Shown here: one piece after another, positions 27,686 to 36,824 of the stretch | Layout: each line of letters starts with the position of its first letter | Position numbering within the stretch: position 1 is the stretch's first letter | Source: Pedobacter steynii | GTDB taxonomy: Bacteria > Bacteroidota > Bacteroidia > Sphingobacteriales > Sphingobacteriaceae | DNA length: 64,000 nt | Assembly (NCBI RefSeq): GCF_001721645.1 | Contig: NZ_CP017141.1 | Coordinates: 434,001-498,000, forward strand | Direction of reading: 5' to 3' | Translations under genes and position numbers: made by a program | Notes under the pieces: generated by a model | The model's input: the letters and a program-made list of their open reading frames with translations, nothing else | The model's database searches: none | What the model was told of the DNA's origin: nothing

Positions 27686-28888
27686 TTATTTTTTCACTTC
27701 AATATTAGGAAGGAATCCAGTGAGCAATCCAATTAACGGAAGGAATGAACAAACATGGAAAACATATTCAATACTTGTACTATCAGCTAGTTTACCCAGC
27801 AGTGCCGAACCGATTCCACCCATTCCGAAGGCAAAGCCGAAGAAAAGGCCAGCTACTAACCCAACTTTACCGGGAATCAATTCCTGCGCATAAACCAGAA
27901 TCGCAGAGAAGGCGGAAGCCAGAATCATACCAATCGGAACAATCAATACTCCAGTCCAGAACAAGTTCGCATAAGGAAGCATTAATGCGAATGGTGCGGT
28001 CCCCAGGATGGAAAACCAGATTACATATTTACGACCGAAACGGTCTCCAACAGGACCGCCAACCAGCGTCCCCGCAGCTACAGAGAACAGGAAAACAAAC
28101 AGGTAGATCTGTGAACTTTGAACAGATACCTGGAACTTATCTATTACATAGAAAGTAAAGTAACTTGTCAGACTGGCCATGTAGAAATATTTCGAGAAAA
28201 TCAGAACGAGCAAGATCGATACTGCCAGAATTACCTTTTTTCTGGAGAAAGTGTTAACTACAGTTTCTACTTTAGCCCCTTGTTTGGCCTTGTTCAACAT
28301 ATGCCCCTTATACCAGTTTCCTACCCTGCTTAAAATCAGAATGGCCAGTAAAGCAATCAATGAAAACCAGATTACACTAAACTGTCCGAAAGGAACAATG
28401 ATCCAGGCAGCCAGCAATGGTCCGAGAGAACTTCCTGCATTACCACCCAGCTGGAAAATAGATTGCGCCAGTCCTCTGCGACCACCTGATGCAGCATGAG
28501 CCATTCTGGAAGCTTCTGGATGAAAAATCGAAGAACCTGTTCCAATCAGCCCAACTGACAGCAGCATCATATAAAATCCATTAGAAACAGATAAAATCAC
28601 CAGACCAATTAAGGTAAAACCCATTCCGATAGCCAGGGAATATGGTTGAGGTTTTTTATCTGTATACATCCCCACGAATGGCTGAAATAAAGATGCGGCC
28701 ATTTGAAACGTCAGTGTAATCAGTCCGATTTGAGAAAAACTAAGGTGATAACTTTTTTTTATCACCGGATAAATGGCTGGAATTAAAGATTGAATGGTGT
28801 CGTTTAACAGATGTGAAAAACTAATAGCAAAAAGGATCGGAAAGACGGTATTTTCAACCATTTTCCCAGTGGAAGGAGCAGTATTCAT
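27686..28888 (-). CDS. MFS transporter, fosmidomycin-resistance (Fsr)-like
   Basis: 400-residue twelve-helix major-facilitator exporter. The N-terminal SFSHLLNDTIQSLIPAIYPV, PFVGMYTDKKPQPYSLAIGM and GTGSSIFHPEASRMAH closely fit the Fsr/fosmidomycin-resistance subgroup. The motif GGPVGDRFGRKYVIW lies in the second half. The real substrate in this organism is unknown; Fsr-like proteins export small hydrophilic or aromatic compounds. Divergent from the glycosyltransferase at 29027. Confidence 0.87.
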   Translation of the reverse strand: MNTAPSTGKMVENTVFPILFAISFSHLLNDTIQSLIPAIYPVIKKSYHLSFSQIGLITLTFQMAASLFQPFVGMYTDKKPQPYSLAIGMGFTLIGLVILSVSNGFYMMLLSVGLIGTGSSIFHPEASRMAHAASGGRRGLAQSIFQLGGNAGSSLGPLLAAWIIVPFGQFSVIWFSLIALLAILILSRVGNWYKGHMLNKAKQGAKVETVVNTFSRKKVILAVSILLVLIFSKYFYMASLTSYFTFYVIDKFQVSVQSSQIYLFVFLFSVAAGTLVGGPVGDRFGRKYVIWFSILGTAPFALMLPYANLFWTGVLIVPIGMILASAFSAILVYAQELIPGKVGLVAGLFFGFAFGMGGIGSALLGKLADSTSIEYVFHVCSFLPLIGLLTGFLPNIEVKK

Positions 28889-29026
28889 GATAAAGTTATT
28901 GTTACGTCCAAAGGTATAAAATGTTTTGTTTAAGTTTTTTCCTTATTTGATAAATAAAAGTGAAAGATCAACAAACATTCTCTATTTAGAATTGTTATTA
29001 CCATAACTCATCAAATCATATACAAC

Positions 29027-31321
29027 ATGAAAATCGCTTATATTTCTTCTTATCCACCACGTGAATGCGGCATCGCAACTTTTAATCATAACCTGCTTCG
29101 TGCAATCGGCCATGATAAAATAGCGGTATCCGACGATAGCTATGTGGTGGCGATGAATGATGCAGAGGGTTTAGATGAATATGAATACCCTAAAGAAGTA
29201 AAATACATCATCCGCCAGGAAAATCAAAAAGATTATATCAGGGCAGCTGATTACATCAATACCAGTCTGGCTGACGCCTGTATTCTGGAACATGAGTTTG
29301 GGATTTATGGCGGAGAAAGCGGTGTTTATATCCTTCCGCTTATTGCGAGGTTAAAGAAACCACTGATTACCATTTTCCATACGATCTTAAAAGATCCGAA
29401 TTACATGCAGCTTACCATTATCAGGGAAATTGCCAAACATTCTTCCCGGATAGTGGTCATGAGCCATAGAGCCGTAGGATTTTTAACCAGTATTTATGGA
29501 ATTCCATTTTCAAAAATACAGTTGATAGAACATGGTGTACCGGATCTAGAAGCAAAAACTCAAAACCCGGTAAAACAGTCCCTGGCTTTCAAGAATAAAC
29601 GGGTGCTGTTTACTTTTGGATTAATCAGCAGAAATAAAGGCCTGGAAACCGTGATTGAAGCACTACCCGCTATCGTTGCCCAGCATCCTGATGTGATGTA
29701 TGTGATTCTTGGAACTACTCATCCGGGTGTAGTGAAAAACTCGGGTGAAGAGTATCGGGATAGCCTTAAGCGACTGGCAAAGAAGCTAAATGTAGAGGCT
29801 AACCTTACTTTTATCAATAAGTTTGTTTCCGAGGAGGAATTATTTGATTATCTCACAGCAGCGGAGATGTACATCACCCCTTATCTGAATGAAGCACAGA
29901 TCACCAGTGGAACCTTATCTTATGCTGTAGGATCAGGCTCTGCGGTAATTTCTACCCCCTATTGGCATGCTCAGGAATTACTGGCGGAAAACAGGGGCAG
30001 ACTATTTGATTTCAGGGATTCGGAAGGACTGGCAGTTGTGGTCAATGAATTGCTTGCGGATGAAGAGAAGCTGAATTCACTTAAAGCTAATGCCTACGAA
30101 TATGGATTACACTTACGCTGGCCAAATACCGGGCAGGTATTTATAGATGTGCTGGAAGAAGCCGTTTCCAAATACCTGTCGGAAATGGAGAAAGCTGGCA
30201 AGCAAATCATTGATCCGGATATGATGCCTGCCTTTAACTTGGCCCATATCAAAAGACTGACCGATGATACCGGAATTGTTCAACATGCAAAATATGGGAT
30301 CCCAAATCTGAAGGAAGGTTATTGCCTGGACGATAATTCCAGGGCATTGATTCTTGGAATTCTGGCTTATCAGCAAAACAAAAGCAAAGTTGCCTTAGAA
30401 TTGCTTCCTATTTACCTTAGTTTTATTCAGTACATGCAACGTGAGGACGGAAATTTCAGAAATTTCCTGAGCTTCAAAAGAGAGTATCTGGATGAAGTTG
30501 GTTCTGAGGATTCTTTCGGTCGTACCGTCTGGGCACTTGGTTATCTGATCAGCAATGCGCCCAACAATTCATACCGGGAGTTTGCCCGGGATCTTTTCTT
30601 AAAATCGGCTAGTCACTTTAAAGACCTGAGTCACCTGCGGGGAATTGCCAATACCATTATCGGACTGGCAAAATACCTGGAAGCGCATCCTTACGATGGA
30701 AACATGAGAGAACACATGGATTTATTGGTAGCTCCGTTAAAAGCCTCCTATAAAACAAACAAAACCCGGGAATGGCATTGGTTTGAAGAAAAGATGACTT
30801 ATGACAACGGCATTCTTCCGCTCGCTTTATTCTGCCATTATGAGGTCAGCAAAGATCCCGAATCTCTACATATAGGTTTGGAAAGCATGGAGTTTCTTTC
30901 ACAAAAGACACTTAACGACGGTTATTTAAATCCTGTTGGCAACGATGGATGGCTTTTTAGGGAAAGTTCTGAAATGGCTTTGTATGATCAGCAGGCAATA
31001 GAAACGATGGCCATGGTTCTGATGTATTTCAAAGCCTATGAAATTACGAACGAACTCACTTACATTAAACAAATGTATTTATGTTATCAGTGGTTCTTAG
31101 GAGAAAACAGCTTACGTCTTCCTTTATATGATCATGAAACCAAGGGTTGTGGAGATGGATTGCAACCTCATGGTGTAAATCGCAACCAGGGTGCTGAAAG
31201 TACGCTTGCTTATTGGATTTCACACCTGATGGTTCTTCAGGCCTTAGAATCTGAATACGAATATATACAAAGCGGAGATTTACTTTCCATTCAGAAAGAA
31301 GCAGATAACCCACTAATCTAA
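29027..31321 (+). CDS. Two-domain glycosyltransferase (GT4 plus helical C-terminal domain)
   Basis: 764-residue cytoplasmic protein. Residues about 1-375 are a GT-B glycosyltransferase: start MKIAYISSYPPRECGIATF, donor-site segment KRVLFTFGLISRNKGLETVI and the EAQITSGTLSYAVGSGSAVI region in place of the usual EPxGxxxxE. Residues about 395-755 form an all-helical domain with repeated aromatic motifs (YCLDDNSRALILGIL, EWHWFEEKMTYDNGILPLAL), resembling an (alpha/alpha) glycosidase-type toroid. Followed after 2 bases by a second GT4 gene and facing a GH130 gene. A role in making a cytoplasmic or storage mannoside is plausible but unproven. Confidence 0.82.
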   Translation: MKIAYISSYPPRECGIATFNHNLLRAIGHDKIAVSDDSYVVAMNDAEGLDEYEYPKEVKYIIRQENQKDYIRAADYINTSLADACILEHEFGIYGGESGVYILPLIARLKKPLITIFHTILKDPNYMQLTIIREIAKHSSRIVVMSHRAVGFLTSIYGIPFSKIQLIEHGVPDLEAKTQNPVKQSLAFKNKRVLFTFGLISRNKGLETVIEALPAIVAQHPDVMYVILGTTHPGVVKNSGEEYRDSLKRLAKKLNVEANLTFINKFVSEEELFDYLTAAEMYITPYLNEAQITSGTLSYAVGSGSAVISTPYWHAQELLAENRGRLFDFRDSEGLAVVVNELLADEEKLNSLKANAYEYGLHLRWPNTGQVFIDVLEEAVSKYLSEMEKAGKQIIDPDMMPAFNLAHIKRLTDDTGIVQHAKYGIPNLKEGYCLDDNSRALILGILAYQQNKSKVALELLPIYLSFIQYMQREDGNFRNFLSFKREYLDEVGSEDSFGRTVWALGYLISNAPNNSYREFARDLFLKSASHFKDLSHLRGIANTIIGLAKYLEAHPYDGNMREHMDLLVAPLKASYKTNKTREWHWFEEKMTYDNGILPLALFCHYEVSKDPESLHIGLESMEFLSQKTLNDGYLNPVGNDGWLFRESSEMALYDQQAIETMAMVLMYFKAYEITNELTYIKQMYLCYQWFLGENSLRLPLYDHETKGCGDGLQPHGVNRNQGAESTLAYWISHLMVLQALESEYEYIQSGDLLSIQKEADNPLI

Positions 31322-31323
31322 GC

Positions 31324-32337
31324 ATGAAGATAGCAGTATTAGCACCTGTGGCCTGGAGAACTCCTCCAAGGCATTACGGGCCCTGGGAACAAATGGCTTC
31401 CAACTTAACCGAAGGACTGGTAAAAGCCGGTATTGAGGTGACACTCTTTGCAACGGGAGATTCCCTGACCTCCGGAAAGCTGGATGCCGTAATCGAACAA
31501 GGCTATGAGGAAAACCGGGATCAGGATGCCAAAGTGGTCGAGTGCTTACACATCAGTAACCTCATGGAAAAAGCAGCTGGATTCGACCTGATTCATAACC
31601 ATTATGACTTCCTTCCTCTCAGCTATTCCCATTTGATTAAAATACCGATGATTACAACCATTCACGGATTCTCTTCGGAAAAAATCATTCCTGTTTATCA
31701 AAAATACAACAATGGTGGATATTATGTTTCCATTAGTGATTCAGACCGGCATCCCTCACTTAAATATTTAAAAACGGTATACAACGGAATTGACACTTCT
31801 TCATTTGTCTTTAACAATCATCCTGAAGCTTATCTTTTATTTTTTGGCCGGATTCACCCGGATAAAGGAACTGCGGAAGCCATTCAAATTGCCATTCAAA
31901 GCAACCGAAAACTAATCATTGCAGGAATTATTCAAGACCATGACTATTTCAGAGATCGGATAGCGCCATTTTTAAACGCTGACATCGAATTTGTAGGTGC
32001 TGCCGGACCGGAACAGCGTAATAAACTTTTAAGGGAAGCCAGCGCCTTATTGCACCCCATCAGCTTCGAGGAGCCATTTGGTTTAAGCGTTGCAGAAGCC
32101 ATGCTTTGCGGTACTCCGGTTGTCGCTTATCAGAGAGGTTCCATGCCGGAATTGATCAAACATGGTAAAACCGGATTTTTAGTAAAGGATGTGGAAGAGG
32201 CGGTTGAAGCTATTGCAAGGTTAGGATCGATTAACAGAAAGGACTGCCAGGAATGGGCAGTCAGCAGGTTTTCTCAGGAAAGGATGGTAAAGGACTATAT
32301 CAGCCTTTACCATCAGATTTTATCTTCTACTTCGTAA
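31324..32337 (+). CDS. GT4-family glycosyltransferase
   Basis: 337-residue GT-B enzyme. The N-terminal MKIAVLAPVAWRTPPRHYGP and YGPWEQMASNLTEGL form the acceptor side; LLFFGRIHPDKGTAEAIQIA begins the donor domain; the nucleotide-sugar signature is EEPFGLSVAEAMLCGTPVVA (about 252-271), with E and E in the right spacing. No signal or membrane segment. Co-transcribed with the two-domain GT upstream. The 3' end overlaps the convergent GH130 gene by 11 bases. Confidence 0.9.
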   Translation: MKIAVLAPVAWRTPPRHYGPWEQMASNLTEGLVKAGIEVTLFATGDSLTSGKLDAVIEQGYEENRDQDAKVVECLHISNLMEKAAGFDLIHNHYDFLPLSYSHLIKIPMITTIHGFSSEKIIPVYQKYNNGGYYVSISDSDRHPSLKYLKTVYNGIDTSSFVFNNHPEAYLLFFGRIHPDKGTAEAIQIAIQSNRKLIIAGIIQDHDYFRDRIAPFLNADIEFVGAAGPEQRNKLLREASALLHPISFEEPFGLSVAEAMLCGTPVVAYQRGSMPELIKHGKTGFLVKDVEEAVEAIARLGSINRKDCQEWAVSRFSQERMVKDYISLYHQILSSTS

Positions 32338-33841
32338 TTTCTTCTTTTAGAGCTGCTTTTTCCCTGGCTATAATTGCGCAGGAAGAGCTTTTTAGTTTGT
32401 CCAGCAGTAATTCAAGCTTCACTGAAGCGAAGGAAGAGCAATAATCCGACAATCCATAAGGAATGATCAGCTCATCATTATGGATAATCGAACCACAGGA
32501 ATACAATACATTAGGAACATATCCCTCTCGTTCGTCATTATTTGGAACCACCAATGGTTCATCCAGCCGGCCAATTTCAATAGATGGATCGTCCAGATCG
32601 AATAAACTGGCACCCAGGCAATAACGGCGCATTGGTCCAACCCCATGGGTAATCACCAGCCATCCATCTTTCGTTTCGATCGGAGAACCGCAATTACCAA
32701 TCTGGATAAATTCCCATGGGAACATCGGCGATTGCAATTTTACCGGATTGTCCCAAACGGTTAACTTATCAGAATACATCAGGTAATTATTCCAGCCATC
32801 AATCCTGGACATCATGGCATATTTCCCATTTATTTTACGGGGGAAAAGAGCAAGATTTTTATTTTGTGCTCCAATCCCATGCAAAGGACTGATTTTGAAA
32901 TCATAAAAATCCGTTGTTTGCAAGAGTTTAGGCATGATCATCGCGCCGTCAAACGCGGTGTAAGTAGCGTAATAAACCACTGAACCATCATTTTTCACAA
33001 AACGGACAAAACGGGCATCTTCAATTCCTTTACGTTCAAATTCCGAGATTGGAAAGATGATACGGTCTGAGATGTCTGTATCCCTCGAGAAACTGATTTC
33101 ATGGTAAGTATCAGACAACCATAGAATCTTATCATACTCTAACTTCCTGAGGTCATTTTCCTGGTGACTTTTAGTATCCAAAATGATCCTGCGTAAAGTT
33201 GCATAATCGAATTTTTCTTCCAATTTTTGTCCCAATTCATCCAGGATTTCAATATCGATCTTTGAATCTGCCGCCTTTTTCAGAAATAATTTCTTGTTAT
33301 AGACCGCATTTTTTATGACTTCCGCTTCATCAATATAATTTCCCGCAGGAATAACAGTGATGTTGTTATCCCGATCGATCAGCGCCCGGCGAAAAACTAC
33401 GGAAGAAATATGCCCTTCACCTACCGCTCTGAAGCTAATAATAACTCTTTTCTCTCCTTCTACCAATTCAGATTGATCAGGGTCTTCCACAATAGAGGGA
33501 TTAAAGAAGGCTGCCGATTCTATGGAATATTCATGTGTAAAATACGAACCTATTAATAGCCGTTGGTATTTATCCAGGGATTCAGGATCGAAGCCAGCAT
33601 CTCTAATGGCATTCACGACCTTCTTACAATGTCTTGTCAAGATTTTGGTAATGTTTCGATGACGTTTGGAATATTCCTGCAACAAGGGGGAGATAATTCC
33701 AAATATTTCCTGATCAGAGAGTGCCATTACATGTTTAACTACTTCTACTGCTCTCTCATCTCCATTAAAAAAGAATCGTGCGATCACTCGTTTTGGATCA
33801 GGATAGACTTTAACCGGTTTTCGTTCTACTAATAATCTCAT
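32327..33841 (-). CDS. GH130-family glycoside phosphorylase/hydrolase, long form
   Basis: 504-residue protein with about 150 extra N-terminal residues (MRLLVERKPVKVYPDPKRVI) before the GH130 propeller. Family segments include ERKGIEDARFVRFV, ATYTAFDGAMIMPKLL, GRIDG-like MSRIDGWNNYLMYSD, and CGSPIETKDGWLVITHGVGP near the C-terminal third. Such long GH130 proteins are frequent in Bacteroidota beside GT4 genes, and their substrates are largely undefined. It faces two glycosyltransferases, suggesting synthesis and recycling of one mannose-containing glycan (inference). Confidence 0.83.
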   Translation of the reverse strand: MRLLVERKPVKVYPDPKRVIARFFFNGDERAVEVVKHVMALSDQEIFGIISPLLQEYSKRHRNITKILTRHCKKVVNAIRDAGFDPESLDKYQRLLIGSYFTHEYSIESAAFFNPSIVEDPDQSELVEGEKRVIISFRAVGEGHISSVVFRRALIDRDNNITVIPAGNYIDEAEVIKNAVYNKKLFLKKAADSKIDIEILDELGQKLEEKFDYATLRRIILDTKSHQENDLRKLEYDKILWLSDTYHEISFSRDTDISDRIIFPISEFERKGIEDARFVRFVKNDGSVVYYATYTAFDGAMIMPKLLQTTDFYDFKISPLHGIGAQNKNLALFPRKINGKYAMMSRIDGWNNYLMYSDKLTVWDNPVKLQSPMFPWEFIQIGNCGSPIETKDGWLVITHGVGPMRRYCLGASLFDLDDPSIEIGRLDEPLVVPNNDEREGYVPNVLYSCGSIIHNDELIIPYGLSDYCSSFASVKLELLLDKLKSSSCAIIAREKAALKEEITK

Positions 33842-34241
33842 GTGTTATTAACGTTTCATAAGGGTAAAAAGGTTTTATGAAATTAGAATTATTTTCAAAT
33901 AAAACAAGTAACTATATGACATGGGCTCTGGAAAACATTCTTTTTGTCAGCATTTGTGCCAAAAAGCACACAAAATTAACTGACATTATTACAAAATAAG
34001 TCAAATCGTATATACAATTTCAAGACGCTAAAATGACAAACACAAACCTATTGTCATCGTAAAATAATAAAGAAATTCTTTCACATTTCTTATTCAACTA
34101 TTAATTAACGAGTTAGGTAAAACATTCATTTTAAGCTATTCATTAGATATTTTGTTTGGCACAGCGGTTGACTATATGACATCAATGGTCAGAATATATA
34201 AAACAAAAAATGACCTGGTTAATCAATTAAAAAATAAGAAG
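33842..34241. other. AT-rich intergenic region upstream of an outer-membrane protein gene
   Basis: 400 bases with no supported gene. The 12-mer ACTATATGACAT occurs twice (near 33912 and 34170). A TATTTTGTTTG segment near 34149 may be a -7 region for the downstream gene, giving a leader of about 80 bases. An in-frame ATG at 34152 exists, but the protein it would give lacks a signal peptide at its N-terminus. Confidence 0.4.
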
Positions 34242-34880
34242 ATGAAAAAATTATTATTATCATTAGTTGCAGTTTCTGCATTCGCGTTTAGTTCTCAGGC
34301 ACAAACTGAAAAAGGAAAAATTATGGTAGGTGGTAATGTTGCATTCGACACTAAAAAGAGCGATGCTGCGGGCGCTAAGTCCAATACAAATTTTCAGATC
34401 GTTCCTAGTGTAGGTTATTTCGTGGCAGATAACTTCGCAGTTGGTACGGGTGTAGGTTATGGTTACAGCAAAACCAGCGGTATTGCAGGACCTAACAATA
34501 CTGTAATTTCCGGAAATAAGAACAGCTCATTTGTTGTTAGTCCTTTTGGTCGCTATTATGCAAACCTTTCTGAATCCTTCAAATTCTTTGGACAATTATC
34601 TGTTCCGATGGCATTTGGTAAAGACAAAGCAGTAGATGCAGAGGGCAATGTTGGTGCAAAAACAGCTTCTACTACTGAAATAGGTGTTGCCTTATCTCCA
34701 GGTTTTGCATTCTATCCTACTAAAAAGATCGGTATTGAATTTGCATTGAACGGATTAAACTACAACAATCTACGTAAAGAAGACGGTAATGGCGACAAAA
34801 TTAAAGGTGCTGGTTATGATGAGTTCAGCTTTGGTGCTAACTTCTTTTCTCCAAAAATCGGAATCCAGTTACACTTTTAA
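34242..34880 (+). CDS. Outer-membrane beta-barrel protein
   Basis: 212-residue protein from ATG 34242, chosen because it starts a clean signal peptide (MKKLLLSLVAVSAFAFSSQA). The mature part has alternating strand patterns (NFQIVPSVGYFVADNFAVGT, GVALSPGFAFYPTKKIGIEF) and ends in aromatic IGIQLHF, the typical beta-barrel C-terminal signal. It resembles the OmpX/OprF-N-type porin-like family common in Pedobacter. Role unknown; possibly structural. Confidence 0.85.
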   Translation: MKKLLLSLVAVSAFAFSSQAQTEKGKIMVGGNVAFDTKKSDAAGAKSNTNFQIVPSVGYFVADNFAVGTGVGYGYSKTSGIAGPNNTVISGNKNSSFVVSPFGRYYANLSESFKFFGQLSVPMAFGKDKAVDAEGNVGAKTASTTEIGVALSPGFAFYPTKKIGIEFALNGLNYNNLRKEDGNGDKIKGAGYDEFSFGANFFSPKIGIQLHF

Positions 34881-34912
34881 GCAATTCTACTTCATCTAGA
34901 TTTTGTTAGATA

Positions 34913-34949
34913 AACAGGCCCGGGCAAATCGTCCGGGCTTGTTGTTTTT
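34913..34949 (+). terminator. Terminator after outer-membrane protein gene
   Basis: Stem AACAGGCCCGG / CCGGGCTTGTT with a 9-base loop and a TTGTTTTT tail. Confidence 0.8.
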
Positions 34950-35034
34950 AGGGATTTTTTTCTAATTTTAGTGCTGAAAGCGGCTCACTACTGCGATCAA
35001 AACTTCATAATCATAAAAAAACAATACTATACTA

Positions 35035-36138
35035 ATGAAAAAAATACTTTTAATTGCCTGTGGCATTGGATTTTCATTTTCCATAAATGCACAGGAAAGC
35101 GCTTTAAAAACCATTAAAGATAATGCTGCAACAGCAGTTAAAAATCAAGGACAAACAGGGACATGCTGGAACTATTCTACCACGTCATTGATAGAATCCG
35201 AAGGACTACGCAAGGGATTGGGAGAATTTGACCTTTCAGAGATGTATACCACTCGTAATATCTACCTGGAAAAAGCCAAAAATTATATCCTCCGTCAGGG
35301 AAAAGCACAGTTTGGAGAAGGTGGATTGGGGCATGATCTGGTTCGGGCCATCGCGCTGTATGGTGCAATGCCTCAGGAAGCTTTCCAGGGAGCAAGCGGA
35401 GAAATCCCAAACCATACCGGCCTGGAGGAAGCGTTAAAGACTTATCTTGATGGCATACTAAAAAAACGTCCACTTGATGCCAACTGGTTAAAAGGTTACG
35501 AGCAGATACTGGACCAGAAGCTGGGTACTCCTCCGGCAACATTCGAGTATAAAGGAAAAAATTATAATGCAAAGACCTTTGCTAAAGAGGTATTAAAGTT
35601 TGATGCGAACGATTATGTAAACATCTCCTCGTTTACCCACCACCCTTATTACATGCCATTCATTCTTGAAGCTCCGGACAATTTTGCAAACGGGTCTTTC
35701 TACAACCTCCCTCTAAATGAGATGATAAATCTAACTAAATCAGCACTTAAAGAGGGATATACTGTGATGTGGGATGCGGATGTAAGCAGTAAGAATTTTC
35801 AGCAAAAGAAAGGATATGCCATGATGTTCGCCGATGATGCGGATGTAAAAGCAGAAACATTGAACCCAAATGCAAAAGAAAAAGCATATTCCCCGGAAAT
35901 ACGTCAGCAGTTATACGAAGACCTAACTACCCAGGATGACCACCTGATGCATCTAACTGGCTTAGATCAGTCCAGCGATGGAAAATACTTCTTTAAAGTC
36001 AAAAACTCATGGGGTGACGTAGGCCCGTTCAAAGGATATATCGAAGTTTCGGAACCTTATTTTGCAATCAATACAGTAAGTTTAGTCGTGCCTAAAGCGG
36101 CATTAAGCAAAGAATTAAAGAAGAAATTAGGTCTATAA
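35035..36138 (+). CDS. C1-family cysteine peptidase (bleomycin hydrolase/aminopeptidase C type), exported
   Basis: 367-residue papain-fold peptidase with a signal peptide (KILLIACGIGFSFSINAQ). The catalytic Cys lies in NQGQTGTCWNYSTTS (about residue 43), the His in HLMHLTGLDQ (about 305) and the Asn in KNSWGDVG (about 324). This order and the deep insertion between Cys and His match PepC/bleomycin hydrolase. The N-terminal signal shows periplasmic or surface action, unlike classical cytoplasmic PepC. Single-gene unit with flanking terminators. Confidence 0.92.
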   Translation: MKKILLIACGIGFSFSINAQESALKTIKDNAATAVKNQGQTGTCWNYSTTSLIESEGLRKGLGEFDLSEMYTTRNIYLEKAKNYILRQGKAQFGEGGLGHDLVRAIALYGAMPQEAFQGASGEIPNHTGLEEALKTYLDGILKKRPLDANWLKGYEQILDQKLGTPPATFEYKGKNYNAKTFAKEVLKFDANDYVNISSFTHHPYYMPFILEAPDNFANGSFYNLPLNEMINLTKSALKEGYTVMWDADVSSKNFQQKKGYAMMFADDADVKAETLNPNAKEKAYSPEIRQQLYEDLTTQDDHLMHLTGLDQSSDGKYFFKVKNSWGDVGPFKGYIEVSEPYFAINTVSLVVPKAALSKELKKKLGL

Positions 36139-36147
36139 ATTATACTT

Positions 36148-36215
36148 AAAAAATGTTCTTTCGGTTTTCGAATCTTTAAAAGAAAGATTTACAGGACTGA
36201 AAGAACATTTTTTTT
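36148..36215 (+). terminator. Terminator after the C1 peptidase gene
   Basis: Outer stem AAATGTTCTTTC / GAAAGAACATTT with a second inner stem AATCTTT/AAAGATT and an eight-T tail. Confidence 0.75.
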
Positions 36216-36228
36216 AACATTACTCTTC

Positions 36229-36677
36229 TTAGAAGTAGCCCATCCGGGTTGCCCAGAAAGGAAAAAATTGTCCCTCCCTCATAAAGTCGTTAAAGTAAGT
36301 TTCATCCAGCAACACCTCTGCTCCGTATGTTTTCAGAATTACGCTGAAGATACTTTGGTCATGCCGATGAGCAATAAATCCAGGGTCTCTTTCCCCTAAT
36401 CATTAATCATACAACCTGCATCACAATAAATCAGAATATCGTCTTCCTTAAGCGCATCAAGGGCTCTCTTAATAAAATAAGGTTTCCAGATCATATACCC
36501 CCCTCCTCTCGGGAATTGAAGTATCTCTTGAAATCCCGCAGCAAATTCCCCGTCTATATCCTCTCGTGTAAATATGGTTACTTCGTCAAAAAATGAAGAG
36601 AATAACGCTGACTCCTTAAAAAACTCTCTTTGCACTTTATACATCACATCCCCATAGCTGATCAAATGTATCTTCAT
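36229..36677 (-). pseudogene. Glycan-biosynthesis protein remnant with internal deletion
   Basis: The 5' part (36677 to 36396) encodes 93 residues, MKIHLISYGDVMYKVQREFF to YCDAGCMIND, similar in pattern to capsular-polysaccharide/glycosyltransferase-like proteins of about 280-300 residues (RGGGYMIWKPYFIKRALDAL is their hallmark). The frame then meets TAG. In another frame the next 55 codons read RHDQSIFSVILKTYGAEVLL and end FWATRMGYF-stop at 36229, the expected C-terminus of that same family. About half the middle is therefore missing and the two ends are out of frame: an internal-deletion pseudogene. It is divergent from the frameshifted glycosyltransferase at 36825. Confidence 0.75.
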
Positions 36678-36748
36678 AACTAGCGTTTCAAGTTGGTTTT
36701 ATTCAAGTTACAAAGAATTTGATTTCTTGGTTTCAAACACATTTTTTT

Positions 36749-36793
36749 GGGACAATTACCCCTGTTAGAGACATGAAATCTTCATTAAATTAC
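36749..36793 (+). promoter_or_regulatory. Island promoter, copy 1 (GGGACA box + TAAATTA element)
   Basis: GGGACAATTACCCCTG after a T-run, and 37 bp from its first base to TAAATTAC. Start codon 39 bases after the second element. This is the most diverged copy of the six-member promoter family found also at 46470, 47570, 48371, 49443 and 51188. Confidence 0.6.
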
Positions 36794-36824
36794 GTTATAA
36801 AACTTCTTCAATGAGTATAAAATC

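Noticed and set aside
34149..34180. ACTATATGACAT repeat pair as a regulatory operator
   Set aside because: Only two copies 260 bases apart in AT-rich DNA; could be chance, so reported only as a note on the intergenic region.
34152..34241. 30-residue N-terminal extension of the outer-membrane protein
   Set aside because: It would put a non-signal sequence ahead of the obvious signal peptide starting at 34242.
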